This document shows positions 23,741 to 33,044 of a stretch of DNA of 64,000 nucleotides, piece after piece. This DNA comes from SIG603 sp963589785. GTDB taxonomy: Bacteria; Bacillota; Clostridia; Oscillospirales; Acutalibacteraceae. A program made the translations under genes and the position numbers. The stretch's first letter is position 1. Every line of letters starts with the position of its first letter. The notes under the pieces are model-generated. The model was given only the letters and a program-made list of their open reading frames with translations, did not search any database and was not told where the DNA came from. The stretch is taken from NCBI GenBank assembly GCA_963589785.1, contig CAVAMJ010000003.1, positions 1-64,000 on the forward strand, written 5' to 3'.

Positions 23741-26164
23741 ATGTGTGTGAAGCATAAAGATATTTTAGAGAAACTAACGATAGAGCAAAAATGCGCTTTG
23801 TTATCGGGAAAAACAACTTGGCAGACATATGATTTTGAAAAAGCGGGATTGCCGTCTGCGTGGCTTTCTGACGGGCCAAACGGACTTAGAAAGCAAGCCG
23901 GTGCGGCGGATCATCTGGGACTTAACCCGTCTGTTCCGGCGACATGTTTTCCAAGCGGTGCGACTCTTGCCAACAGCTGGGATACAGCTCTTTGCGAGGA
24001 GGTCGGAAAGGCACTCGGTGAGGAGTGCCTTGAGAATGGTGTTAATGTAATTCTAGGTCCTGCACTTAATGTGAAACGCAGTCCGCTTTGCGGAAGAAGT
24101 TTCGAGTATTTTTCTGAAGATCCGTATCTTTCGGGCAAAATGGCGGCGGCATATGTCAGGGGAGTTCAGTCAGAGGGGGTTGCGGCTTGTCCGAAGCACT
24201 TTGCGGCAAACGGCCAGGAAACGAGAAGAATGGCGAGCAATTCCGTGCTTGACGAAAGAACCTTGCATGAGATGTATCTCACGGCATTTGAGATTGTTGT
24301 CAGAGAGTCTTCTCCAAAGTCTATTATGACCTCATATAATATGATTAACGGAATCTATGCCAACGAAAATCGAGAGCTTTTGATTGATAACTTAAGAGAA
24401 AAGTGGGGCTTCGACGGAGCTGTTATCACGGATTGGGGCGGCTCGAACGATCATGTCCTGGGCGTGAAGAACGGCTCTACTCTTGAGATGCCGTCTCCAG
24501 GGCATGTGGGCGCACGAAAATTAATTAAAGCCTTGAAAGACGGAGAAATCAGCGAATCGGAAATTGACGAGCGTGCCGATGAGCTAATCGAGCTTGTATT
24601 ATCGACCGATAAGGCAATAAAAGAGAACAAAAAGAAATGTGACATGGAAAAGCACCACGAAATCGCAAAAAAAGCGGCGCTTGAAAGTATTGTTCTTTTG
24701 AAAAACGAAGACGATATACTTCCGATTGAGAAAAATAAAAAGGTTCTCCTTGTCGGAGATTTTGCAGTCAATCCAAGGTATCAGGGCGCAGGATCGAGCA
24801 TGGTCAATGCAGTAAAGGTAGATAGCCTTGAAAGTGTGGCTAGCGAGTCGGGACTTAATGTAATAGGATGTGTCAAGGGATATGATAGACACGGAAAGCA
24901 GAATAAAGCGTTAATTGATGAGGCGACAGAAGCCGCAAAAAAAGCCGATGTTGTAGTGGTTTGTGTCGGACTTGACGAGTCAAGCGAGAGCGAGGGAGTC
25001 GACAGAAGTCATATTTTAATTTCAAACGCTCAAAAGGAGCTTATCTCTGCACTTGCAGATGTGAATGAAAATCTTGTAGCGGTCATATCTGCCGGCAGTG
25101 TGATTGAAACGGATTTCATTTTGTCGTGCAAAGCCTGTTTGCATGCTTATCTTTCGGGAGAAGCGGGCGCAGGAGCAATCGCCGATGTGCTAACGGGAAA
25201 GAAAAATCCAAGCGGAAAGCTTGCGGAAACAATTCCGCTTACATATTCCGATACTCCTGCAAGTGCATATTTCCCGGGAGAGAAGAAAAATGTCGAGTAT
25301 CGAGAGGGAATATTTGTCGGCTACCGTTACTACGAAACCGCAAAAATGAATGTGCGCTATCCCTTTGGATTTGGACTATCCTACACAAACTTTGAGTACA
25401 GTGATATTATAATAAATGAAAACAAGGTAAGCTTCACTTTGACGAACACGGGAAAGTATGACGGCTCGGAGATAGCACAGTTATATATAGGAAAGGAAGA
25501 TTCCGAAATCTTCCGTCCGATTAAGGAGCTGAAAGGCTTTTCAAAGGTCTATTTGAAGACTGGCGAGAGCAAAAGGGTCACGATTATTCTTGACGACAAG
25601 GCTTTTCGCTATCGGAACACTGCGACTGATTCTTGGGAAACTGAGGGCGGAGGCTACCGAATATATGTCGGCGCAAGCGTGAGAGATATTCGCCTTGAAG
25701 GAAGCATCACGATATGCGGAAGCGGTGCCCAAAATCCATACGAGAAAGAAAAGCTAAAGCATTATTACAGTGCCGATGTCAAGAATGTAACTAAGGAAGA
25801 GTTCGAAGCGCTCCTTTGCAGCAGAGTGCCAGAGGATAAAACCAAAATCGACAGAAATATGACCTTGGGAGAACTTAATCACAGCAGAAGTCCTATTTGT
25901 ATGCTTATAGCGGTGATTTTGAAGCTTTTGCTCAAAAGCGGAGAAAAAAGGGGCAAAGCCGATTTGAACATTATCTTTCAGTATAATATGCCGCTTCGTG
26001 CAATTTCTCAGATGACGGGCGGTTTAATCGGTGACGAGTTTGTGGATGGTCTTGTCATGGAGGCTAAGGGATTTTGGATAGTCGGAATTTTGCGTGCAAT
26101 AATCGGAATTGCAGAAAATCTAATCAAGAACAAAGTGTTTAAATCTAAACTTAAGGGAAATTAA
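23741..26164 (+). CDS. GH3 beta-glucosidase, classical domain order
   Basis: About 807 residues. The N-terminal barrel has LSDGPNGLR, KHFAANGQETRR (K152, H153) and nucleophile D231 in ITDWGGS. The C-terminal sandwich follows (ESIVLLKNEDDILPI), then a FnIII-like domain after YPFGFGLSYTNFEY. It lacks a signal peptide, so it is probably cytosolic and hydrolyses imported glucosides. A C-terminal extension has the hydrophobic stretch CMLIAVILKLLL. The start is uncertain: ATG 23741 or GTG 23747 fit AAGGAAGG best, while ATG 23720 is a possible longer form. The next gene starts 2 bases after its stop. Confidence 0.9.
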   Translation: MCVKHKDILEKLTIEQKCALLSGKTTWQTYDFEKAGLPSAWLSDGPNGLRKQAGAADHLGLNPSVPATCFPSGATLANSWDTALCEEVGKALGEECLENGVNVILGPALNVKRSPLCGRSFEYFSEDPYLSGKMAAAYVRGVQSEGVAACPKHFAANGQETRRMASNSVLDERTLHEMYLTAFEIVVRESSPKSIMTSYNMINGIYANENRELLIDNLREKWGFDGAVITDWGGSNDHVLGVKNGSTLEMPSPGHVGARKLIKALKDGEISESEIDERADELIELVLSTDKAIKENKKKCDMEKHHEIAKKAALESIVLLKNEDDILPIEKNKKVLLVGDFAVNPRYQGAGSSMVNAVKVDSLESVASESGLNVIGCVKGYDRHGKQNKALIDEATEAAKKADVVVVCVGLDESSESEGVDRSHILISNAQKELISALADVNENLVAVISAGSVIETDFILSCKACLHAYLSGEAGAGAIADVLTGKKNPSGKLAETIPLTYSDTPASAYFPGEKKNVEYREGIFVGYRYYETAKMNVRYPFGFGLSYTNFEYSDIIINENKVSFTLTNTGKYDGSEIAQLYIGKEDSEIFRPIKELKGFSKVYLKTGESKRVTIILDDKAFRYRNTATDSWETEGGGYRIYVGASVRDIRLEGSITICGSGAQNPYEKEKLKHYYSADVKNVTKEEFEALLCSRVPEDKTKIDRNMTLGELNHSRSPICMLIAVILKLLLKSGEKRGKADLNIIFQYNMPLRAISQMTGGLIGDEFVDGLVMEAKGFWIVGILRAIIGIAENLIKNKVFKSKLKGN

Positions 26165-26165
26165 G

Positions 26166-26732
26166 ATGAATATATGGAACAAATTTCAAAATAAATATCC
26201 AAGCTTGGCAAAATGGGTGAGAGAAGGCGGACTTTTTATCATTGTCTCTAACCTGATAACGGTGTTTAAATATCTTCTCCTCCAGTTTTTGCCTAAGCTT
26301 TTTTCAGCACTTCCCGTAGTTGATTTCGGCTGGCCGGGAGTAGATGTGACTTTATTCGGAGAAACCTTCAAATGGAATATACTCGGATATGATGCCGCAC
26401 ACGGAGGCTTGCCTTATTTTTGTGCTTATCTTATAGCTATGGTTATAGGTGAGGTTATCAATTTCCCAATTCAAAGGAATTTTGTGTTCAGAAGCAGTGG
26501 GAATTTGGCAAAGCAAATCGGCTGGTATGTTTTTGCGTTTTTAATCATCACCTGTATCGTAAATTCGATAAACTGCATATGGGTTGCCGTGGCAGGTATG
26601 TTTGTGCCGGATTTTGTTTACAATATCGGCACGACAGTTTTGAACGGCGGCGTATCAATGGTGATATTCTTTTTTGTTAATAAGATAATTTTCCCGGAGG
26701 GAGAGAAGAAAACAGCGACAGACAGGGCTTGA
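26166..26732 (+). CDS. GtrA-like membrane protein
   Basis: The 188-residue protein has four membrane segments and the GtrA-type pattern GEVINFPIQRNFVFRS between segments two and three. GtrA-like proteins are linked to flipping or modifying polyprenyl-bound sugars in surface glycan assembly. It starts 2 bases after the GH3 stop, so the two are co-transcribed. The family assignment is moderate; substrate is unknown. Confidence 0.7.
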   Translation: MNIWNKFQNKYPSLAKWVREGGLFIIVSNLITVFKYLLLQFLPKLFSALPVVDFGWPGVDVTLFGETFKWNILGYDAAHGGLPYFCAYLIAMVIGEVINFPIQRNFVFRSSGNLAKQIGWYVFAFLIITCIVNSINCIWVAVAGMFVPDFVYNIGTTVLNGGVSMVIFFFVNKIIFPEGEKKTATDRA

Positions 26733-26792
26733 GCGGATATTTTAGCTTACAACGGGACGCACACCCAAAAATATATCTGAGCATATGCTCGA

Positions 26793-26834
26793 AAAAACAC
26801 CGAAACAGTTTTTTATGACTGCTTCGGTGTTTTA
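26793..26834. terminator. Bidirectional terminator between GtrA-like and Nudix genes
   Basis: ACACCGAAACAGT pairs with ACTGCTTCGGTGT, with A and T runs on the two sides. A separate palindrome GAGCATATGCTC lies just before it at 26780-26791. Confidence 0.85.
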
Positions 26835-27293
26835 TCATTTTATAAGGACGACTGCGTCTTCGTTCAGTTCCGTTTGGAAAACCTCGTTTAGATTATCATT
26901 AAGGAAAACTTCCAGTGTCTCGTGCATAGACCAAAGAGATTTTTTCTTTTTGAATTCCTCGAGTGAAATCCACATGACTTCGCCCTCCCTCGAGGATTTA
27001 AGCGTACCGTGGTACTTATCGGCTTTATAAAGGAAAACGATTCCCCTTGAGCCGTCGGAGTTTGTCCACTGCTTCACGCCGCACAGGATAGGGTTTTCGA
27101 CTGTAAGGCCCGTTTCCTCATACATTTCACGAATAACCGAATCGGTCACGGCTTCGCCCTTTTCCACATGGCCTCCCGGAAAAATAAATCCCTCGATATC
27201 GGGACGGACTTTATATTCTGCAAGAACATTGCCGTTTTTATCGGTAAGCATACACATATTCATCAGCTCGCAAATTTCACTTCTATCAGACAT
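26835..27293 (-). CDS. Nudix hydrolase
   Basis: The 152-residue protein has a complete Nudix box, GHVEKGEAVTDSVIREMYEE followed by TGL (about residues 41-63), with the metal-binding REXXEE core. Nudix enzymes cleave nucleoside diphosphates linked to another group. The short size and the lack of other domains resemble MutT-like or ADP-ribose-type members, but the substrate cannot be read from sequence. It is convergent with the GtrA-like gene and divergent from pstS. Confidence 0.92.
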   Translation of the reverse strand: MSDRSEICELMNMCMLTDKNGNVLAEYKVRPDIEGFIFPGGHVEKGEAVTDSVIREMYEETGLTVENPILCGVKQWTNSDGSRGIVFLYKADKYHGTLKSSREGEVMWISLEEFKKKKSLWSMHETLEVFLNDNLNEVFQTELNEDAVVLIK

Positions 27294-27458
27294 TTTTTAC
27301 ATTTAACCCCCAACAACTAATATATTTAACATTCAGATAAAATAAGTATATCACAGAAAAAATCCTTGTAAAGGCGAATTCTATGCGATTTTCTGAGCTT
27401 TTTACACAAAGAAATGACGGTTTATTTGTGAAGTTTGTGTTTTTTCGGTCTCGTGGAT

Positions 27459-27513
27459 TTTACATAGATTATACATAAGGATGATTATAGATTTTACATA
27501 AAGAGGGTATCAT
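27459..27513 (+). promoter_or_regulatory. Pho-type box and promoter of the pst operon
   Basis: TTTACA/TATACA hexamers stand at 27459, 27470 and 27493. The last is followed after 9 bases by TATCAT (27508-27513), a plausible -10 box. The 11-base phasing is typical of PhoP/PhoB direct repeats. The promoter of the Na/Pi cotransporter (32953-33006) has the same plan. Control by the PhoB-like protein encoded at 34832 is inference. Confidence 0.75.
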
Positions 27514-27568
27514 CCTACTTGTGATTAGGAAAGACGAAATTAATTAGAAATCACATGGAGGTTCAAAA

Positions 27569-28489
27569 ATGAACAAATTAGTAAAAAGAATAATGGCAGC
27601 AGGCGTTGCAGCACTCATGGTTGCAGGCAGCATGACAGCTTGCTCAAGCAGCTCTTCTTCAAGCTCATCTACAGCTGAGAGCAGCACAGCATCTTCCGAG
27701 AGCGCAGCATCAAGCACAGCTAGCTCAGAGACAACAACAAAGGACGCTAATGTTTCCGGTACAATCACACTCGCTGGTTCCACTTCAATGGAGAAGCTTT
27801 GCGAGGCAATGAGCGAGGCTTTCATGGAAGCTTATCCGGATGTAACAGTTACAGTTGAATACACAGGTTCCGGTGCAGGTATCGAGTCCGTAACAAGCGG
27901 CAGTGTTGACATCGGTGACTCCTCAAGAAGCCTTACAGACGACGAGAAGGCTAAGGGCGCAGTCGAGAACATCGTAGCTATCGATGGTATCGCAGTTATC
28001 ACAGATACAGACAACACAGTTAAGAACCTTACAACAGAAGAGCTCGCTAAGATCTACACAGGCGAGATCACAAACTGGAAAGAGCTCGGCGGCAATGACG
28101 AGGCTATCGTTGTTATCGGTCGTGAGGCTGGCTCCGGTACAAGAGGAGCTTTCGAGGAGCTTTTAGCAGTTGAGGACAACTGTGCATACGCTCAGGAGCT
28201 CGACTCCACAGGTGCTGTTCTTGCTAAGGTTGCTTCAACTCCTGGTGCTATCGGATATGTATCTCTCGATGTTGTTGACGACAGCGTAAATGCTGTATCT
28301 CTCAATGACGTAGAGGCAACAGAGGCAAACATCCTCGCAGGCGACTATCTCCTCTCCAGACCATTCGTTATGGCTACAATGGGCGAAATCAGCGAGCAGA
28401 GCGATCTCGTTCAGACATGGTTCAGCTATATCGAGTCTGACGAAGGCCAGAGCGTTATCAGCGACCTCGGTCTCATCCTTCCTCAGTAA
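27569..28489 (+). CDS. pstS: Phosphate-binding lipoprotein of the Pst transporter
   Basis: The 306-residue protein has lipobox GSMTAC (Cys25), a Ser/Thr-rich linker and the phosphate-binding fold, with motifs SGSVDIGDSSRSL and GREAGSGTRGAFEELL that line the phosphate site. It captures orthophosphate outside the membrane for PstC, PstA and PstB. It is the first gene of a six-gene unit under a Pho-type promoter. Length and gene order are normal. Confidence 0.95.
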   Translation: MNKLVKRIMAAGVAALMVAGSMTACSSSSSSSSSTAESSTASSESAASSTASSETTTKDANVSGTITLAGSTSMEKLCEAMSEAFMEAYPDVTVTVEYTGSGAGIESVTSGSVDIGDSSRSLTDDEKAKGAVENIVAIDGIAVITDTDNTVKNLTTEELAKIYTGEITNWKELGGNDEAIVVIGREAGSGTRGAFEELLAVEDNCAYAQELDSTGAVLAKVASTPGAIGYVSLDVVDDSVNAVSLNDVEATEANILAGDYLLSRPFVMATMGEISEQSDLVQTWFSYIESDEGQSVISDLGLILPQ

Positions 28490-28516
28490 AATAGGCTACT
28501 TAAAGAGGGGCAGAAT

Positions 28517-29422
28517 ATGAACAAAAAAGCAAAGCTGAATGCCGTAGAATCAATCGCTAAGGTAATCTTCATAGTTTGCGGAGTCGTTTCAATCTTTGCC
28601 GTTTGTTCCATTACAATTTACATGATTGCTAAGGGTGCTCCGGCTTTTTCGAAAGTCGGAGTTTCCGAGCTTTTATTCGGAACTGTATGGAAGCCGACGG
28701 CTGACGAACCCAAGTACGGTATTCTTTACATCATTCTCTCGTCCTTAGTCGGTACAGGCGTAAGCATTTTAATCGGTGTTCCGATCGGACTTTTAACAGC
28801 GGTTTTCTTAACAGAAATCTCTCACAAGAAATTGGCAGCAGTCGTTCAGCCGGCAGTTGAGCTTTTGGCGGCTATTCCTTCGGTTATCTACGGTCTTTTG
28901 GGTCTTATGCTTCTCAATCCGCTTATGTATAAATTAGAAAAGCTGATTTTCGCGGGTTCAAGCACACATCAGTACACAGGCGGATCGAATATGCTTTCAG
29001 CTATCATCGTTCTTGCCATTATGATTTTGCCGACAGTTGTCAATGTCTCCGCATCATCAATCCGTTCTGTCGGAAAGGATCTTCGTGCGGCTTCACTTGC
29101 ACTCGGTGCAAGCAAAATCCAGACTATATTTAAGGTTACAATCCCTGCCGCTAAATCGGGTATCATGACAGGTGTCGTTCTCGGTATCGGCAGAGCACTC
29201 GGTGAGGCAATGGCTATCAATATGGTAGCTGGTGGTTCAGTTAACATGCCGCTTCCGTTCAACTCCGTAAGATTCCTTACAACTCAGCTTGTAAGTGAGA
29301 TGGGTTATGCAGAGGGAACCCACAGACAGGTACTTTTCACCGTCGGTCTTGTACTTTACGTATTCATCATGATTATCAATTTAATTTTACAGAAGCTGAG
29401 AAAGGGAGCAGAGCATGAATAA
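28517..29422 (+). CDS. pstC: Phosphate ABC transporter permease PstC
   Basis: The 301-residue membrane protein has six segments and the permease EAA loop AASLALGASKIQTIFKVTIP. It forms the phosphate channel with PstA. It has a normal PstC length and starts 27 bases after pstS behind AAAGAGGGGCAG. Its end overlaps pstA by 8 bases. Confidence 0.95.
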   Translation: MNKKAKLNAVESIAKVIFIVCGVVSIFAVCSITIYMIAKGAPAFSKVGVSELLFGTVWKPTADEPKYGILYIILSSLVGTGVSILIGVPIGLLTAVFLTEISHKKLAAVVQPAVELLAAIPSVIYGLLGLMLLNPLMYKLEKLIFAGSSTHQYTGGSNMLSAIIVLAIMILPTVVNVSASSIRSVGKDLRAASLALGASKIQTIFKVTIPAAKSGIMTGVVLGIGRALGEAMAINMVAGGSVNMPLPFNSVRFLTTQLVSEMGYAEGTHRQVLFTVGLVLYVFIMIINLILQKLRKGAEHE

Positions 29423-30296
29423 AGAAAATTCCCTGACAAAGGCGAAGAAAAGACCTACCGATGCCATTCTTTACTTCTTGATATATCTCAGTGCGGCATT
29501 TACGGTTGTCCTTTTGGCGGCAATCATCATCTATGTCCTTGTTAAGGGCGTAAGCAGTATCAACCTTAGCTTTTTGACTACGGTCACATCCGTAAGAAAG
29601 GGAACGGTAGGTATTGCGGGTAACATCGTTAATACTTTGCTTATTGTCATACTCACTATGATTATCGCCGCTCCTGTCGGTGTCGGCGCCGCAATCTACT
29701 TAAACGAGTATGCAAAGCCGGGCAAGCTTGTCAATATCATCGAGTTTGCTACAGAGACACTTTCAGGTATTCCGTCAATCATATTCGGTTTGTTCGGTAT
29801 GATGTTCTTCGGTCAGACCTTAAAGCTTGGCTATTCACTTCTAACAGGTGCACTCACGCTCATCCTGATGGTTCTTCCGCTTATCACAAGAAACACTCAG
29901 GAGGCACTCAAAACCGTACCTAACTCCTACCGTCACGGTGCAGTCGGTCTCGGTGCCGGCAAGTGGCACACAATCAGAACTATCCTTCTTCCGTCTGCAA
30001 TGCCGGGTATCATCACAGGTGTTATCCTTGCAATCGGTAGAATTGTCGGTGAGTCTGCGGCACTTCTCTTCACAGCAGGAAGCTCGAAGGCACTTCCAAA
30101 GTCCTTTGCGGCTGTATTCTCAAAGATTTTCCAGTCCGGCGGTACACTCACAACTCAGCTTTACTTATCTGCAACGAGTGAGGGTGATTTCTCCACGGCT
30201 TTCGGAATTGCCGTTGTACTTCTCATACTTGTATTCTTAATCAATCTTGGTACCAAGCGTTTGGCCGCAAAATTCGATGTAACGAGGAAAAAATAA
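29415..30296 (+). CDS. pstA: Phosphate ABC transporter permease PstA
   Basis: The 293-residue permease pairs with PstC. The EAA loop is GAVGLGAGKWHTIRTILLP, and GIPSIIFGLFG is typical of PstA. It overlaps pstC by 8 bases, and pstB starts one base after its stop. Confidence 0.95.
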   Translation: MNKENSLTKAKKRPTDAILYFLIYLSAAFTVVLLAAIIIYVLVKGVSSINLSFLTTVTSVRKGTVGIAGNIVNTLLIVILTMIIAAPVGVGAAIYLNEYAKPGKLVNIIEFATETLSGIPSIIFGLFGMMFFGQTLKLGYSLLTGALTLILMVLPLITRNTQEALKTVPNSYRHGAVGLGAGKWHTIRTILLPSAMPGIITGVILAIGRIVGESAALLFTAGSSKALPKSFAAVFSKIFQSGGTLTTQLYLSATSEGDFSTAFGIAVVLLILVFLINLGTKRLAAKFDVTRKK

Positions 30297-30297
30297 T

Positions 30298-31059
30298 ATG
30301 GAACAACAATCTAAAATCAGCGTTAAAAATCTCAACCTTTATTACGGTGAGAACCACGCTCTTAAGGGAATAAATATGGAGATTAAGCCGAATGCCGTCA
30401 CAGCATTCATCGGCCCCTCCGGATGCGGTAAGTCTACATTTCTCAAAACTCTCAACAGAATGAACGACTTGGTAGATAATTGCAGAATCGAAGGTCAGGT
30501 TCTTCTTGACGGCGAGGATATTTACGCTCCTGGCGTTGATACCACAATTCTTAGAAAGAAGGTCGGCATGGTTTTCCAGCAGCCGAACCCGTTCCCAATG
30601 AGCATTTACGATAATATTGCTTACGGCCCAAGAGTTCACGGCATCAAGGACAGAAAGACTCTCGACAGAATAGTAGAAGAGAGCCTCAGAGGTGCGGCTA
30701 TTTTCGATGAAGTTAAGGACAGACTCAAGAAGTCGGCTCTCGGCTTATCAGGTGGTCAGCAGCAGAGAATCTGTATCGCAAGAGCGCTCGCTGTTCAGCC
30801 TGATGTTCTTCTCATGGACGAGCCTACCAGTGCTCTCGACCCGATTTCTACTTCTAAAATCGAGGACCTTATGGAGGAACTCAAGAAGAAGTACACAGTT
30901 GTAATCGTCACACATAACATGCAGCAGGCTGTTCGTGTTGCTGACTACACAGCATTCTTCCTTCTCGGTGACCTCGTTGAATTCGGCGAGACCAAGCAGA
31001 TCTTCTCTTATCCTGAGGATAAGCGCACAGAGGACTACATCACCGGTAGATTCGGCTAA
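30298..31059 (+). CDS. pstB: Phosphate ABC transporter ATPase PstB
   Basis: The 253-residue ATPase has Walker A GPSGCGKST (39-47), the Q-loop VFQQPNPFPMS typical of PstB, signature LSGGQQQRICIARAL and Walker B LLMDEPTSALD. It energises phosphate uptake. Confidence 0.97.
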   Translation: MEQQSKISVKNLNLYYGENHALKGINMEIKPNAVTAFIGPSGCGKSTFLKTLNRMNDLVDNCRIEGQVLLDGEDIYAPGVDTTILRKKVGMVFQQPNPFPMSIYDNIAYGPRVHGIKDRKTLDRIVEESLRGAAIFDEVKDRLKKSALGLSGGQQQRICIARALAVQPDVLLMDEPTSALDPISTSKIEDLMEELKKKYTVVIVTHNMQQAVRVADYTAFFLLGDLVEFGETKQIFSYPEDKRTEDYITGRFG

Positions 31060-31094
31060 TATAATACTAATAATATTATACTAAGGAGAGAAAA

Positions 31095-31745
31095 ATGAGA
31101 ACTAAATTTGACGAACAGCTCCGCTCGCTTAACACGGAGATGGTTCATATGAGCAATATGATTGAAGAGGCTATCCAGAACGCTCTTGACGCTCTCTTCA
31201 ATCAGGACATAGCTAAGGCACAGCAGATCATGAAGGACGATGAGCTTGTCGACCATGAGCAGAAGAAGATTGAGAACATTTGCTTCCAGCTTTTGGTTCA
31301 GCAGCAGCCTGTCGCTCACGATTTGAGAAACATCACTGCGGCTATGAAAATGGTTACAGACATGGAGAGAATCGGCGATCAGGCAGCTGATATTTCCGAG
31401 CTTACCGTTATGATGCCGGAAAGCATCAACGAGGTAAATGCCGAGAACATTCGCAAGATGAGTGCTGAGGTTATCCTCATGGTGCTCCAGGCAGTTGAGG
31501 CATATGTTGAAAAGGATAAAGACAAGGCTCAGAAGGTTATTGACCACGATGACATCGTAGATGATTTATTCGTTAAGGTTAAGGGCGAGCTTATAGATGT
31601 TATGCAGAAGACTCCCAATCTCGCAGAGACAGCGGCGGATTTGCTCATGGTAAATAAGTACCTTGAGAGAATCGGCGACCACGCTACTAATATTGCCGAG
31701 TGGGTTATCTTCTCTGTCGATGATCGTTACGATCGAAAGGACTAA
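31095..31745 (+). CDS. phoU: Phosphate signalling protein PhoU
   Basis: The 216-residue protein is made of two three-helix PhoU repeats, each with an acidic metal-binding signature: DMERIGDQAADI in the first and YLERIGDHATNI in the second. PhoU links the Pst transporter to the PhoR/PhoB system and dampens uptake when phosphate is plentiful. It starts after AAGGAGAG, 35 bases after pstB. Confidence 0.96.
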   Translation: MRTKFDEQLRSLNTEMVHMSNMIEEAIQNALDALFNQDIAKAQQIMKDDELVDHEQKKIENICFQLLVQQQPVAHDLRNITAAMKMVTDMERIGDQAADISELTVMMPESINEVNAENIRKMSAEVILMVLQAVEAYVEKDKDKAQKVIDHDDIVDDLFVKVKGELIDVMQKTPNLAETAADLLMVNKYLERIGDHATNIAEWVIFSVDDRYDRKD

Positions 31746-31747
31746 GC

Positions 31748-32536
31748 TTGAAGATAAATTTTAAAGAGAAAAAGGGATTTATCTGTGATATGGACGGTGT
31801 TATATATCACGGAAACAGGATTTTACCCGGTGCGGCTGAATTTATAAAGTGGCTTCAGGAAAACAACAAGGAATTTCTTTTCCTTACAAACAACAGCGGA
31901 ATGACTCCGAGAGAGCTTCAGCAGAAGCTCGAGCGTATGGGTGTAATTGTTTCGGAGGAGCATTTCTATACAAGCGCACTTGCAACAGCTGAATTTTTGA
32001 AAGCTCAGGCACCGGGCTGTTCTGCCTATGTTATCGGTGAGGCGGGACTTCTCAATGCTCTTTACGACGCCGGAATCACAATGAACGATGTGAACCCCGA
32101 TTATGTCGTAATGGGTGAGGGAAGAAGCTATTCACTCGATACCCTCACAAAGGCAGTCAATCTCGTTTTAAACGGCGCTAAGCTTATCGGTGCAAACTCC
32201 GATGTGACAGGCAATATCGAAAACGGCATTATGCCGTCATGCAGAGCGCTTGTCGCACCCGTTGAAATGGCTACGGGCAAGCAGGCTTATTTCTGCGGAA
32301 AGCCAAATCCGCTCATGATGAGAACAGGACTTAAGCTTCTTGGATGCCACTCTGAGGATGCGGTTATCATCGGCGACCGAATGGATACCGATATAATTGC
32401 CGGAACGGAGAGCGGCGTGGACACGGTTCTTGTCCTCAGCGGTGTTTCGGACAGAAAAACTCCGAGCACATATGCTTATCAGCCGACTGTAATTTTAAAC
32501 GGTGTTGGAGATATTCCGACCCTGGCAAATGAATAA
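31748..32536 (+). CDS. HAD-IIA sugar/aryl phosphatase (NagD/AraL-like)
   Basis: The 262-residue protein has HAD motif I DMDGVIYHG, motif II TNNSG and C-terminal GDRMDTDI (motif IV). HAD-IIA enzymes remove phosphate from sugar phosphates or glycolytic side products. The TTG start at 31748 is 2 bases after phoU, with AAAGGA upstream, so it belongs to the pst-phoU transcript. A role in phosphate salvage fits. Confidence 0.9.
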   Translation: MKINFKEKKGFICDMDGVIYHGNRILPGAAEFIKWLQENNKEFLFLTNNSGMTPRELQQKLERMGVIVSEEHFYTSALATAEFLKAQAPGCSAYVIGEAGLLNALYDAGITMNDVNPDYVVMGEGRSYSLDTLTKAVNLVLNGAKLIGANSDVTGNIENGIMPSCRALVAPVEMATGKQAYFCGKPNPLMMRTGLKLLGCHSEDAVIIGDRMDTDIIAGTESGVDTVLVLSGVSDRKTPSTYAYQPTVILNGVGDIPTLANE

Positions 32537-32537
32537 C

Positions 32538-32574
32538 AAAAATCCCGACTGCAGTTATCAGCAGTTCGGGATTT
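32538..32574 (+). terminator. Hairpin at the end of the pst operon
   Basis: AAATCCCGACTGC pairs with GCAGTTCGGGATTT. The following T tract is weak (TTTAATATT). Confidence 0.7.
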
Positions 32575-32623
32575 AATATTACGGTATGGATTTAGGCAAA
32601 ATTAAACAGCTTTACTTTTTAGT

Positions 32624-32866
32624 TCAATTAAATGAGTGTCGGCATGAATAGATGAACACAAAAAGCCATGAAAAAACAACGGGCCAGCCGATGAAGCATA
32701 CAGCGTTATCAAGTCCCGTGAAAATTAAATGACCGACAGTAAACCAGACAAATGCCCCCAGTAAAGCGGATATCACGCTGAATAAGAGAAAAGCAAGACG
32801 ATATTTGTTTTCTGTTTTGATTTTCTTGTTGTCGATGCGGTTCCAGATTTTAGAAATTTCTGTCAT
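32624..32866 (-). CDS. Small two-segment membrane protein (unknown)
   Basis: The 80-residue protein has a charged N-terminus (EISKIWNRIDNKKIKTENK) and two membrane segments (about 22-45 and 52-73). ATG 32866 follows AAGGAGTGATAACT; a GTG three codons earlier overlaps that site. It is divergent from the Na/Pi cotransporter and shares its Pho-type promoter region, so it might be phosphate-controlled. No family is recognised. Confidence 0.65.
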   Translation of the reverse strand: MTEISKIWNRIDNKKIKTENKYRLAFLLFSVISALLGAFVWFTVGHLIFTGLDNAVCFIGWPVVFSWLFVFIYSCRHSFN

Positions 32867-32952
32867 AGTTATCACTCCTTAAAATCCACGATAAAACCCT
32901 ATTGTAAAGTTTGATACCACACTATTGTAAAAATCACGTAAATCACATAAAT

Positions 32953-33006
32953 TTTACATAGACTTTACATTAGCTACGATTAGTCTTTACAAAACCCCTT
33001 TAACAT
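32953..33006 (+). promoter_or_regulatory. Pho-type box and promoter of the Na/Pi cotransporter gene
   Basis: TTTACA stands at 32953, 32964 and 32986 (steps of 11 and 22 bases). After the last there are 9 bases and then TAACAT (33001-33006) as -10. The pst promoter has the same number of repeats and the same 9-base gap. Confidence 0.75.
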
Positions 33007-33044
33007 ACGAATCGTAAAATACTGAAGGGGGTATTTAATTTAAT

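Noticed and set aside
31056..31547. A long antisense open frame within phoU
   Set aside because: phoU is certain on the plus strand. The antisense frame has no ribosome binding site and reads as a shadow.
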